Part shown: one piece after another, positions 30,583 through 39,552 of the stretch
How the letters are laid out: the number at the start of each line of letters is the position of its first letter
Numbering within the stretch: the stretch's first letter is position 1
Program-made: the position numbers and the translations under genes
The notes under the pieces: generated by a model
The model's input: only the letters and a program-made list of their open reading frames with translations
Database searches by the model: none
Told to the model about the DNA's origin: nothing
Assembly (NCBI GenBank): GCA_014529385.2
Contig: CM043965.1
Location: 15,686,912-15,750,911, forward strand
Length of the DNA: 64,000 nt
Reading direction: 5' to 3'
DNA from: Adiantum capillus-veneris
Lineage: Eukaryota > Streptophyta > Polypodiopsida > Polypodiales > Pteridaceae

Positions 30583-30590
30583 ATGAATTC

Positions 30591-31256
30591 ATGGTAATCC
30601 ATAGGAAATCAGCCCCGTATCATCCACAAGCAAACGGACAAGCTGAAGCAACAAACAAAACCATATGCACGGTCCTCACGAAGATTGTATCTGAGTCGAG
30701 AACTGACTGGGACCAAAAGTTGCATTCAACATTATGGGCATATAGGGTGGCATATAAAACATCAATAGGAACGACCCCATATAACATGGTTTTTGGGCTA
30801 AATGCTATCTTGCCAATAGAATTCTTGATTTCAACCTTAAGGGTGGCTAAGGACCTAGAGTGGACAGGGCACGAGCTTTCTGATAGAATAGATGACCTGG
30901 AAAAGCTAGATGAGCTTCGCCTAAAAGCAGTAGCTTCCATCTACGCTCAAAAAAGGCGACAAAAGGAATTTTTTGATAAGCATGTGTGGACTAAAGAGTT
31001 TAAAGTTGGGGACTATGTCCTAGTTTACACTCTGAAACAGCATGCTAAGAAGCTTAAAAAGCGAGGGATGGGTCCTCTGGTGATTAAAGATCTATCACCA
31101 AGTGGAGCCATCAAGCTTGCTACATTAGACGGAGAAGAAATGCCCAATTGGATTAGTGGATGCAGAGTGAAAAAGTATCTGTTGCCGCTAACACAAGACA
31201 TGCTTCTCAAAATACATCAAGAAAAGCTGCGTGTCCAAAAAAGAAAAAGATTGTAG
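30591..31256 (+). CDS. Integrase C-terminal part
   Basis: This continues the core after the slip: SAPYHPQANGQAEATN has the catalytic Glu. LWAYRVAYKTSIGTTPYNMV and LPIEFLI follow, then the C-terminal domain (FKVGDYVLVYTLKQHAKKLK; GMGPLVIKDLSPSGAIKL). No chromodomain. The last 97 nt overlap the second protease ORF in the -1 frame over an A-rich tract (31235-31250), where a slip or an indel would join the two. Confidence 0.88.
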   Translation: MVIHRKSAPYHPQANGQAEATNKTICTVLTKIVSESRTDWDQKLHSTLWAYRVAYKTSIGTTPYNMVFGLNAILPIEFLISTLRVAKDLEWTGHELSDRIDDLEKLDELRLKAVASIYAQKRRQKEFFDKHVWTKEFKVGDYVLVYTLKQHAKKLKKRGMGPLVIKDLSPSGAIKLATLDGEEMPNWISGCRVKKYLLPLTQDMLLKIHQEKLRVQKRKRL

Positions 31257-32050
31257 AGGAAGCGCAAGCCGAGGCGAAGGAAAGAATGGAGAAAAGAAGA
31301 CTACTGCGTCAGAAACAGCGCAATGAAGGAGCAATACGAATAAACGCAGTTAGTATAACAGAAATGGAGAATGACAAAGAAGAACCCATCATTGAATGCA
31401 AAGTAGGGACCAACCAAATCAAAGCCAGAGCACTATTGGATTCAGGAGCTCAAGCTAACCTACTTTCACTCAGTTTGTATAGACAATTGACAAATGACAC
31501 TAAATTACAAACTGCCAAGCAAGAGTTAAAAAGTTACTCTGAGAATTCAATCAAAACTGTCGGATGCACAGTTTTACATATACAGATTAACCAGTATGTG
31601 TATCCTCATATGTTTTACGTGGTTGAAGACCAAGCTACACAACATCCATTATTGCTAGGACAACCATGGCAGAAGCAATACAATGCAATGATTGACTGGA
31701 GTTCTAAATCAGTGCTTATCAAATACGAAGGTGAAAGTCAATCAGTTAAGTTCACCAAAGGAGCAGAGCCAACTCCAAAGGACGAATCCAAAGACAAAGA
31801 TAAACAACAACCAGAGAAAAAGAAGAAGCAATGGCAACCAAAAGTTTCTATACAACCGGATTACTCTTCGACGAGGAATTCTCAACAGTGGATAAGGAAG
31901 ACAAGCAATAATATAACAGCTCAACCTGGAAAAAAACGGAGTCAGAGTTGGTATGGAGACCAAAAAAGGCTGTGCCAGAGAACACAAAGGTGGAAAACAG
32001 AGTCTTCAATACCAGACAACAGAGTGATTCCAGACAATCAAGGACAGTGA
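31160..32050 (+). CDS. Second retropepsin domain, downstream of integrase
   Basis: 296 residues. A basic/helical leader (KKKKIVEEAQAEAKERMEKR, residues 27-46) precedes a full aspartic-protease fold signature: ARALLDSGAQANLLSL with the catalytic Asp at residue 94, then SIKTVGCTVLHIQINQYVYP, and HPLLLGQPWQKQYNAMIDW as the second box (residues 162-180). This is in addition to protease 1 at about 26700. A retropepsin after integrase is not part of the standard Ty3/gypsy order. It could be a real second protease, or a captured or duplicated one; both catalytic motifs look intact. Confidence 0.85.
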   Translation: MQSEKVSVAANTRHASQNTSRKAACPKKKKIVEEAQAEAKERMEKRRLLRQKQRNEGAIRINAVSITEMENDKEEPIIECKVGTNQIKARALLDSGAQANLLSLSLYRQLTNDTKLQTAKQELKSYSENSIKTVGCTVLHIQINQYVYPHMFYVVEDQATQHPLLLGQPWQKQYNAMIDWSSKSVLIKYEGESQSVKFTKGAEPTPKDESKDKDKQQPEKKKKQWQPKVSIQPDYSSTRNSQQWIRKTSNNITAQPGKKRSQSWYGDQKRLCQRTQRWKTESSIPDNRVIPDNQGQ

Positions 32051-32466
32051 AACAGATCTGGATTCCAAAGAAGTTCATGACGGCACAAAGCTACAGCAAG
32101 CAAATTTGGATCCCAAAGATTTGTAAACGGGAATTCCCTTCAGTACAAGCCACGGAAACTCCTAGGTATTTCAAGGCGAGGAAATCAACACACAGAACAA
32201 AGCAGGTTTGGGTCGCAAAGAGTTTGTGGCAAGCACAAGCAAAGCGGAAGCAGATTTGGATTGTGAAAAAAGACAACAAGGTAACGAAGAATCCATCTAC
32301 TGATTCTACTACCGAAGTGCCAAAACCAACCCAAAACCCGACCACCAATCCTTCAATCAAACAAAGAGCAGCTTTATTGGAAAGACTGTTGTATCATCGC
32401 TCTACAATTGCATTGGGAATTTATGACCAAAACAACTACAAGGCTTTGCCCACAGACACTTCATAG
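31948..32466 (+). CDS. Basic ORF with five Trp-motif repeats
   Basis: 172 residues, overlapping the previous ORF in another frame (probably its frameshifted continuation). The unit K-Q-(I/V)-W-(I/V)-x-K occurs as VWRPKK, KQIWIPKKFM, KQIWIPKICK, KQVWVAKSLW and KQIWIVKKDN, spaced 15-40 residues. It is highly basic, then Thr/Pro/Asn-rich. Similar single Trp motifs are seen after zinc knuckles in some plant retroelement Gag proteins (from memory). RNA or nucleic-acid binding is a guess. Confidence 0.55.
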   Translation: MVWRPKKAVPENTKVENRVFNTRQQSDSRQSRTVKQIWIPKKFMTAQSYSKQIWIPKICKREFPSVQATETPRYFKARKSTHRTKQVWVAKSLWQAQAKRKQIWIVKKDNKVTKNPSTDSTTEVPKPTQNPTTNPSIKQRAALLERLLYHRSTIALGIYDQNNYKALPTDTS

Positions 32467-34102
32467 TCGTCCGGGAGGACTTAGACTAGGAGGGGGGGAG
32501 GTATACAGGAGCTACAAAGCAGCTACAAGCGGGAAAAACAAAGAAAAACAAAAATTATATTACAAGGGCAGTGTCTTACATGATTTTGCAATTTTTTATG
32601 TTTGATTGCGGATATTGATAATATTTATGCCCTTATATACCTTGTTTTGCAACAAGAAGAGATCAAATGATGAATTTGGGTCTCTAGATGTGTAAATATC
32701 ACTAAATAAGAGTGTTTTTGGAGCCAAAAAGTGGAAAAAAGTGGGCATCCAAGTCCAGAAATCACAAAGAAGTGTATATTCATATACACAGGGTTACCAG
32801 CTATTTATCGTGTATGTTTGGAATTTTTTGGCTTCAATTTGCTATTTTCCTTTATTTTTTATGATTTTCTTAATAAAAATAAAAGAAAAATAAAAAAGCA
32901 GGTGAAATGAGATCGAAAAAAAGAAAAGAATAGACGGTGATGATCCTAATGACAAGGGCAACCCATGGTAAAAATTGGGTACAATTCTGAAAAAGTTGCG
33001 GAAAGCCCGAAATGACAAATTTTGGCAAAGTGGACAGATTTCTCAGAAACAGGTCAAAAGGAGTCCAAATTGAGAAATTTCAAATCCTAAAGTGCATTTC
33101 ACGACGAGATAGGAGCACATGTCAAATTTGGTAACAAGTGATCCGGGAAGCCCGAAGTTAAGTATTTTTCACTTCACTATCAAGCTCATTTCCACTATTA
33201 CCTTCTTGGAGAGAGCAAAGAGCACACAGGAGCATCCGACTTTCTACCGCCTTCTACGACTGCTACGAGAGCTCAGAGGACACCAGACATGAGAGGTAGA
33301 CTCGTTGCCATAAGATTTTGATGCTTATCGTTAACTTTTGTCGCGAAAACTCACCAAAACCAAGAAACAAGAGCAGACGGGGAATGGGGAAGAACGCTAG
33401 GTAGGGGCACAACCGCCTAACCAAACCTTGCAAGAACTTAGAGGTGGGTTACCCTAGTATAGGAGATGAGTTTCTAACACTCAAAGCTCGAGAAAGAACG
33501 ACTGAAAAAACCCTAGGTCAACAGAGCCTGCAAGAGGCAAACAGAAAAAAGTTGTCGGAACGACACAAAACTTCTCAGGAAGCTTAACAACATCGAGGGC
33601 AATGCAACCATGGAGTATCTCCGGGTTTGGATCACCAAAAGTAGGTCGGAACAACCGATTTGGCTGCGGACGCACAAAGCGTCATTTTGGCATAACGGCT
33701 AAAATTGACGACCAAATGACATGAAACTTCACAAGCAGCTTCAAATATACATGGATGACTTCTGTTTGCAAGCAAAACCCAAAAGAAAGCTGATTCACTT
33801 ACCGATGGTGAAAAAGACGCTTTCGGGCAACCAAATGGAGAAAGATGGAGAACGGGGAGCCAAAGTCAAGTTCAACCAAATAGGTGGCTTCACAATATAT
33901 CCAATGAGCTGGAAATGCAACTCTCAAGAAGAAAAGTTGAAGAAATTCAACTCCAAGGCAAAAAGACGACTTCGGAGACTGAAATGCCTATAAGGGGGCT
34001 TTTTAGCTAAACTGATGACTTTTTAAGTTGAAAACTAGTTAGCAGGGCTTAGGGCACTAGCACAAAGCATTCTTTGCACAAAAAAACCAACATTTCAAGA
34101 AA
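32467..34102. other. Non-coding internal stretch of the 19-kb element
   Basis: AT-rich, with no supported gene. It includes a G-run AGGAGGGGGGGAGG at about 32488-32501, a possible internal polypurine tract, and a stretch near 33180-33480 that reads like a transcript leader. A 90-residue frame at 33721-33993 has no recognisable motif. Confidence 0.5.
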
Positions 34103-35113
34103 AGACATCATACGCGTATGATGTCTCACAACATGATTTTCACATCCATTTCAACATTTGAGTGCATAGCCTCATTCCACATGTTAATCACATCCTATGA
34201 ACCAAGTATCATGAGAATTGGAGTTAGAAAACCCAAGGAAAACCAAAAAGACGCAAAGTAGGCCATAAAATTGATTTTTGGTCCTAATTTTGTCAAAATA
34301 ACTCCAAACTCATTGAAACTTTGTAGGATTGTTGATTAACACATCTACAAGCTATCTGGAACCAAAAAGCACCATTTTGACACAAAAAACATCATACGCG
34401 TATAATGTCTATTTGCACTTACAGAGCCAAAAATGCTCATTTGTCATCATACATCCATTATATATATCTAATACATGCTACATATGAAGTTTGGAACCAT
34501 TTGGTCAAGTGGATCACCCCATTAGCCCAATTAAGAGAAAATCCTTCATACAAAGCCTATTTTTGTCCCAAATCCAACATATTCAAGTCCAAACCAAGAT
34601 TTGAGTATAAACAGTCCTTCACTAGCACATGGAGAGTCCACAGAACCAATCCCATGAAAAATTGATGAAAAAGACATCATACGCGTATGATGTCTCCAGA
34701 GTCATTTTTAGTCCAAACTCTATCCAAACTTGATAAATCCACTGAATAAGCCTATCTAAAGCCAAAACCAAGCTTATAGAGAAAATTGGTCCAAAAATGC
34801 ACTAAAAGACATCATATGCGTATGATGTCTCACTATGTGATTTTGGCACCTCAGGGCTTCAACCACCAAACAGAAGTGTTCTACATGCCATTTGAAAGTA
34901 ATCCACCAAGTTTTACCCAATTTGGATCATAAAATCCAATTCCCTTTCAAAATTTTTCCAAGAGCCTGAGCTGGACTAAACTGGCCAAAACTTGACCAAA
35001 TGGGATCCAAACTCAAATCCAAGCATATAATACTCATGTATACACTATCAGCTACAAGCACAACCAATATGAAGTCATTCTGACACAAAAGACATCATAC
35101 GCGTATGATGTCT
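34103..35113 (+). promoter_or_regulatory. Second palindrome array, five copies, upstream of ORF3
   Basis: The same 24-bp palindrome as in the 5' leader starts at 34103, 34387, 34672, 34807 and 35090. Copies at 34103, 34672 and 35090 are perfect; 34387 and 34807 have one or two changes. Spacings are 284, 285, 135 and 283 bp. The array ends 166 bp before the ORF3 ATG, as the first array ends about 170 bp before the gag ATG. Confidence 0.92.
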
Positions 35114-35279
35114 CCAGCATGATTTTGAGCCCAGTTTGCATATTTTTTCACCTACATTGCATCCTTAGGCCCTGAATAGCTCATGTTTCAATTTTCAAGT
35201 CATTTGAATAGTTAAAAGCCTCATTTCGGCTTTCAGTACTAAAAAGACGCTAACTTCTGTAATTGGAGTTACAAGATCC

Positions 35280-35876
35280 ATGGATTCCGCTAAGTCATCG
35301 GCAACTAAGAGAAAAAGACCAACCATCAAGGATGCTCTTGCAGAAGCAGAACCTTTTGATATTCCAACAGAAACCCTCAAGCCAACCAAGACTTGGGTGG
35401 AGGAAGCAGTACTAGAAAAAGAGGGAATAAAGATCTACCAGGGGACTTTCAGAGATCCTCAAGGGCAATCGGTCGATGTATCTATGATCCCACGAGAATT
35501 AGTGGATTATAGCAGATCAGAGAACATCAGCAGATACCTGGAAAAGGCTGACTTACACAGGTTCTTCACCTCGAGACCATCAGGTGTAGACACAAGAAGA
35601 GTGTATGAGTTGGCAACATCCATTCAGAAGGATGGCAAAGCCACGTTGACAGCCATGGATGGAGAAACAGTTGAAGTACAGATCACTCCACAGCTCATTG
35701 CAGATGCATTGAAGCTACACAACAAAGGGAGTTCTGTCAGAGAAAGAAGGGAGGCCATAGAGGTCTATGGATCAAAGAAACAAAATACAACCTACGGAGA
35801 TATGGCAGATCAACGAGCGGCAACCCTTTGCCGATTATACAACCAGTTTCTCCATGTGTGCAGTAAAAGACCGTAG
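35280..35876 (+). CDS. ORF3 N-terminal part (extra ORF next to 3' LTR)
   Basis: The ATG at 35280 has a good context (ATCCATGG). 198 residues: a basic start (ATKRKRPTIKDAL), then a globular-looking part (IYQGTFRDPQGQSVDVSMIP; ENISRYLEKADLHRFF; RVYELATSIQKDGKATLTA; VEVQITPQLIADALKLHN). It stops at TAG (35874-35876), but the same frame continues to the next ATG at 35937 and on for 2.6 kb. So this is one protein of about 1,090 residues with one stop, either a CAG-to-TAG mutation or a readthrough site. The N-domain pattern loosely resembles that of the ORF3 in the 8.5-kb element. Function unknown. Confidence 0.8.
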   Translation: MDSAKSSATKRKRPTIKDALAEAEPFDIPTETLKPTKTWVEEAVLEKEGIKIYQGTFRDPQGQSVDVSMIPRELVDYSRSENISRYLEKADLHRFFTSRPSGVDTRRVYELATSIQKDGKATLTAMDGETVEVQITPQLIADALKLHNKGSSVRERREAIEVYGSKKQNTTYGDMADQRAATLCRLYNQFLHVCSKRP

Positions 35877-35936
35877 AAGTATACTACACCACCCCATGCC
35901 ATTGCGACAACCATCACATGGGCACTGAAGAGCAAC

Positions 35937-38555
35937 ATGCCAAAAGAGGTGAATTATGCTCAATACATCCACGAACAAGTAATCGCCATGCACAACCAGA
36001 AGCCAAAGTACATAGGAGGAGGAGAAATCCTAACAAGAATAGCTTATGAAGCTATTGGAGCGAGTGATCAAGGGCCACGGGTTCCCTCCCAGAATGAGTG
36101 GCTTAGAGAAGCCGATGAAGAGAAAGAACAGCAAGAAGTATCCAAGAGGGCGTCCACAAGAGCACGCCGAAAACTAGAAATAGTTTCAGAACCTGAAGAG
36201 GTTGTGGACGAGCCGATCAAGAAGAAAGCGAAGAAGAAGGCTGATCCCAAGCAAACCAAAAGTCAAAAAGCCGCAAGAATGGAAAGGCTGGTGGAGCAAT
36301 TTAGAGCGGAAAGAGCTCTAAAGGGGGACTTTGAAGAAATGTGGGTGCCAGACCCCACTAAAGTCGGAACCAGCTCAGCCAGGCCACATGTTGATCAATA
36401 TGATCAATATATTAGAGCTTATGAGGAGTCGGAGGCCATACTAGAGCAGCAACCTGTCGAGCCTTATACTGAAGAGGAAGTACAGCTTTTAAAAGCTGAG
36501 CTGAAAAAGGACGACAAGGAGAAGAAGGAAGTAGATGAGTCTACTGAACTTCGAGAGAAAGACGGGCAAGCAAACAAAGGGAAAGCCAAGATGACTGAGG
36601 ACAATCAGCCCTCCTTTACTGATGTACCAAGCCCGAAGAAGACGGAAATTATTGTGGAGGAGACCACAATAGAAATAGAAACAGAAGTTATGGAAAAGCC
36701 GGAGGCCGGGACCAAGGAAAAGGAGATAGATCCAGTTCAGCAAAAGAAAGATGATTATGAGGATCTGGTAGCGATCGGATACAATGAAGAAGAGGCCCTG
36801 GAGGCAGTTTATGGGATATCCCTACGAAAACAAGATGATCGGGAAGGGACGAAGGAAAAGACAAAGGGTACAATGGAGAGTGAAGAGAAAATGGACGAAC
36901 AAAACATACTAGAAGAGCCAAAGCCATTGGAGGTGGTGGCAGAAAGAGCTGTCAAGTTGACAGATGAAGTTGAAAAAGTCATGCACATGGTGCATGAACT
37001 GCTCAGCAAGATTAAAGAAAGATCCAGAGCAAAGGAAGTAGCAATTGAGACAGCAAAACAAAAGGAAGCAGAGTTGCAGAAGAAGTTAGAGAATGCTATG
37101 ACTGAATCTGAAAGTCATAAAGCATCACTCTACGACGCAGAAAACGAGAGAGACGGCTTGATACTCCAATTAGCCGAAGCTTCAAGAGAGGTAACAAGTT
37201 CACAGGAAGCAAAGGAGCGAATAGAAGATGAGCTGGAGGCAGCCAAGGATGAGCTCATTGAGCTAAGGGAAAGAGTCGAACTTCAAGAAAGGAAAATCAC
37301 GAGACTCAGGACCACCCCTAGAGCTAGCAGAGCACGAACAGAACAAGAGGGAGCCCTCGTACCAGCTCTGGAAGATCAGGTCAGAAGTTTGCAAAGAGAG
37401 CTAAAGTTAGAGCAAGTGCAAAGATTGCACATGGCGGAGGGATCATTGGCTGCAGAGGAGAGGCTCACAACAGAAAACCAAACACTAAGGACAGAAAATG
37501 AGGCCCTCCGCAAACAGCTCCAAGACCTCCAAGAGCAACAAAGAAGAGAAACAGAGACACCACAAGAAGAAGCAGGGGGAGAAGCCATAGAGCTACCAGA
37601 AACTAGAGAGGCAATCACAATTGAAGATCCAGCCCCAGTTCAAGAAGTGGCCTCAACTTCAGGAATCTCTGAAGAAGAAGAACAAAGGCTCCAGGACCAA
37701 ATAGAAAAGTCAACAGAGGAAAGTGCCAAGGCGGAAATGGAATGGGAAAGGAGACTCCTCATCTCCATTAGACTTCAAGGTTTAGACACAAAAGTGCTCC
37801 ATGAAGAGTGGATGCAACCCAGCCTGCCTTTCCCTCTGATGAAATTTGAAGTGATAAAGACAAAAAAGAGAATAGAGGAGGAGCAGTATGTCGCTCTTTA
37901 CGAAGGCGACATCACAAAAGATGAACAATCAAAGAAGATTGTAGATTCTCAACCTAGATGGAGGAAAGGTTGTCTGAACAAATACCCAGCCTACCTCATC
38001 TACTTGGTAGAGGCTCCAAAGGAGATTCGGGAGGATGCAACCTTCTGCCCGGTGCCAAGAGTCAGAAGCTGGAAAGAGCATGGCAGGATTGCAGAAAAGA
38101 AGCCAAATTGGCTTAATTACCCAAGGATGCCAGGACCAAAGGCAGGAGAGAGAATAGGTAAAGCCTACATGGTGAAAACCCTAACGGGCACCATCAAACT
38201 CTTTACTGGCTCTCCTGACCTTTCGTGTCAGATGCTAAAGAAGATCTGCAGGACTCTCTTAGCATGCATTGAAGTGTTCGCGCCAGATAAAGCCACGACC
38301 TCGAGTCTACTATCGACGGCCGACACAGTGACGGATATGATGTATGATCTTTCATTGCAGCCATCACCAAAGGTGTTACATCTCTTATACCAAAGAATTA
38401 TGTTTTTGCCTAGCTTCCACATGCAAACATTCGAAGAAGCTTTCTACACCGGCTTTTTCACTCACGAAAGCAAAATATTCGGCCCAACCTTGACCATCGG
38501 CAACCTACGCTATGAATCACATTTGCAGATGCTCAAGACGACAGGACTCTATTGA
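35937..38555 (+). CDS. ORF3 main part: NLS-like patch, long coiled coil, C-terminal domain
   Basis: 872 residues in the frame of 35280-35876. Residues 1-45 complete the N-domain (YAQYIHEQVIAMHNQKPKYI). A bipartite basic patch near 93-112 (KKKAKKKADPK) suggests nuclear entry. An acidic Glu/Lys-rich stretch (about 160-320) precedes a long heptad coiled coil (about 340-590: ELEAAKDELIELRERVEL; LTTENQTLRTENEALRKQL). The last 270 residues form a separate domain rich in aromatic residues (QPRWRKGCLNKYPAYLIYLV; SWKEHGRIAEKKPNWLNYPR), ending 49 bp before the 3' LTR. No signal peptide or membrane span is seen, so it is not a typical env. It is kept open in a young element, so probably functional. Confidence 0.85.
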   Translation: MPKEVNYAQYIHEQVIAMHNQKPKYIGGGEILTRIAYEAIGASDQGPRVPSQNEWLREADEEKEQQEVSKRASTRARRKLEIVSEPEEVVDEPIKKKAKKKADPKQTKSQKAARMERLVEQFRAERALKGDFEEMWVPDPTKVGTSSARPHVDQYDQYIRAYEESEAILEQQPVEPYTEEEVQLLKAELKKDDKEKKEVDESTELREKDGQANKGKAKMTEDNQPSFTDVPSPKKTEIIVEETTIEIETEVMEKPEAGTKEKEIDPVQQKKDDYEDLVAIGYNEEEALEAVYGISLRKQDDREGTKEKTKGTMESEEKMDEQNILEEPKPLEVVAERAVKLTDEVEKVMHMVHELLSKIKERSRAKEVAIETAKQKEAELQKKLENAMTESESHKASLYDAENERDGLILQLAEASREVTSSQEAKERIEDELEAAKDELIELRERVELQERKITRLRTTPRASRARTEQEGALVPALEDQVRSLQRELKLEQVQRLHMAEGSLAAEERLTTENQTLRTENEALRKQLQDLQEQQRRETETPQEEAGGEAIELPETREAITIEDPAPVQEVASTSGISEEEEQRLQDQIEKSTEESAKAEMEWERRLLISIRLQGLDTKVLHEEWMQPSLPFPLMKFEVIKTKKRIEEEQYVALYEGDITKDEQSKKIVDSQPRWRKGCLNKYPAYLIYLVEAPKEIREDATFCPVPRVRSWKEHGRIAEKKPNWLNYPRMPGPKAGERIGKAYMVKTLTGTIKLFTGSPDLSCQMLKKICRTLLACIEVFAPDKATTSSLLSTADTVTDMMYDLSLQPSPKVLHLLYQRIMFLPSFHMQTFEEAFYTGFFTHESKIFGPTLTIGNLRYESHLQMLKTTGLY

Positions 38556-38592
38556 CCAAGCCTAAAAGTCATGTCAGGGACGACATGAACGC

Positions 38593-38604
38593 GGACGGGG
38601 AGAG
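38593..38604 (+). other. Polypurine tract
   Basis: GGACGGGGAGAG directly precedes the 3' LTR, the expected plus-strand primer. It has one pyrimidine. Confidence 0.75.
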
Positions 38605-39552
38605 TGTTGAGCCAGCAGAGGAAGTGTTGAGCCAGCAGAGGATCACACCCACATTTTTGCTCACACCCATCATTTTGTAACCATTGATTGTAATAAATTT
38701 CTTTCCGACATTAATTTTGATTTGAGCCATTCATTAAGTAACGGGACTCAATTGAGTTTCCGGCTTGTAATCCCGAAGTAATTTCACCTGTTGATGTAAA
38801 TAATTAGAGATGTTCTCACCTCCAAGACTGAGGTATATAAGCCAAAGTTTTGTAACCTAAGGGGACCCAATTAATCAAAGTGAGTTTTTGAGCGCCGTGA
38901 CTGTGTCTGAGAGAGAGAGAGAGAGAGTCTTTCTTTTTGCTACGCGAGCTACGGGGCCGCCATTGGAGAAGCGACACCGCCATTGTGTTAGCAACGGTGA
39001 GAGCTACGCACAGATACCAAGAGTGCGCGCTATCGGCTTCTATGTGTGGTAAGTTCCTACGAGCTTCGGTGTGAGTTTTCTTCCAACTTGTGTGTCGGAA
39101 TAGAGCGTGCAGCATATCTATAGAACCACAATGAGTAGAGCTACACATTAGTACCTTCGGGGTCAAGTTTTGGTCACCTGTATTTTTCGGCCTGTCTTCA
39201 TACGCGTTTGCCGCACGGAGTGGTTATAGGTTGATTTTGCAGTTCAAGTTTTTAGGGTGTTGTTCTTACCTAGTGCATAGACTTCCCCTTGAGTTTGAGA
39301 TCGATTCGATGATTCTAGATCCTGTTTCGTATAGCATTCGTTCGTAGTACGGATTTCCGTCACTTGCGTATTTTAGAACTTAGATTTGATTTCCTTAGTA
39401 GTGATTGTCATTAGAAGGTCGAGTAGGTGATTTGACACCCACCTAGTTGTTTCCATGCGCCTGCGGGTCAAGCTTCGTCCTCGTCTGGCAAATTCTGTTG
39501 TTGGTTGAGTTCTCGCTATTTAGCTTCCGCTAGCGGCGTAACCGCCTTAACA
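38605..39552 (+). repeat. 3' LTR of the 19-kb element
   Basis: 948 bp, same structure as the 5' LTR (duplicated first 20 bases, TATATAAG at 38834, GA run at about 38909). Followed by the target duplication ACAAG. Confidence 0.95.

Larger units (their letters stand above)
20495..39552 (+). mobile_element. Complete 19.1-kb Ty3/gypsy retrotransposon with extra ORFs
   Basis: LTRs at 20495-21441 and 38605-39552 begin TGTTGAGCC and end CCTTAACA. The 5-bp direct repeat ACAAG flanks the element at 20490-20494 and 39553-39557. About 15 differences over 947 bp (near 98% identity) make it the youngest insertion here. Order: LTR, tRNA-Asp-type primer site, 1.4-kb leader with a palindrome array, gag, protease 1, acidic linker, RT, RNase H, two integrase zinc modules, integrase core, protease 2, basic ORF, 1.6-kb non-coding stretch, second palindrome array, ORF3, polypurine tract, LTR. 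Few frame breaks. Confidence 0.97.

Noticed and set aside
33721-33993. 90-residue ORF containing YMDDF as a possible RT fragment
   Set aside because: Only five residues resemble the RT box; nothing around it fits RT and the region is non-coding in composition.
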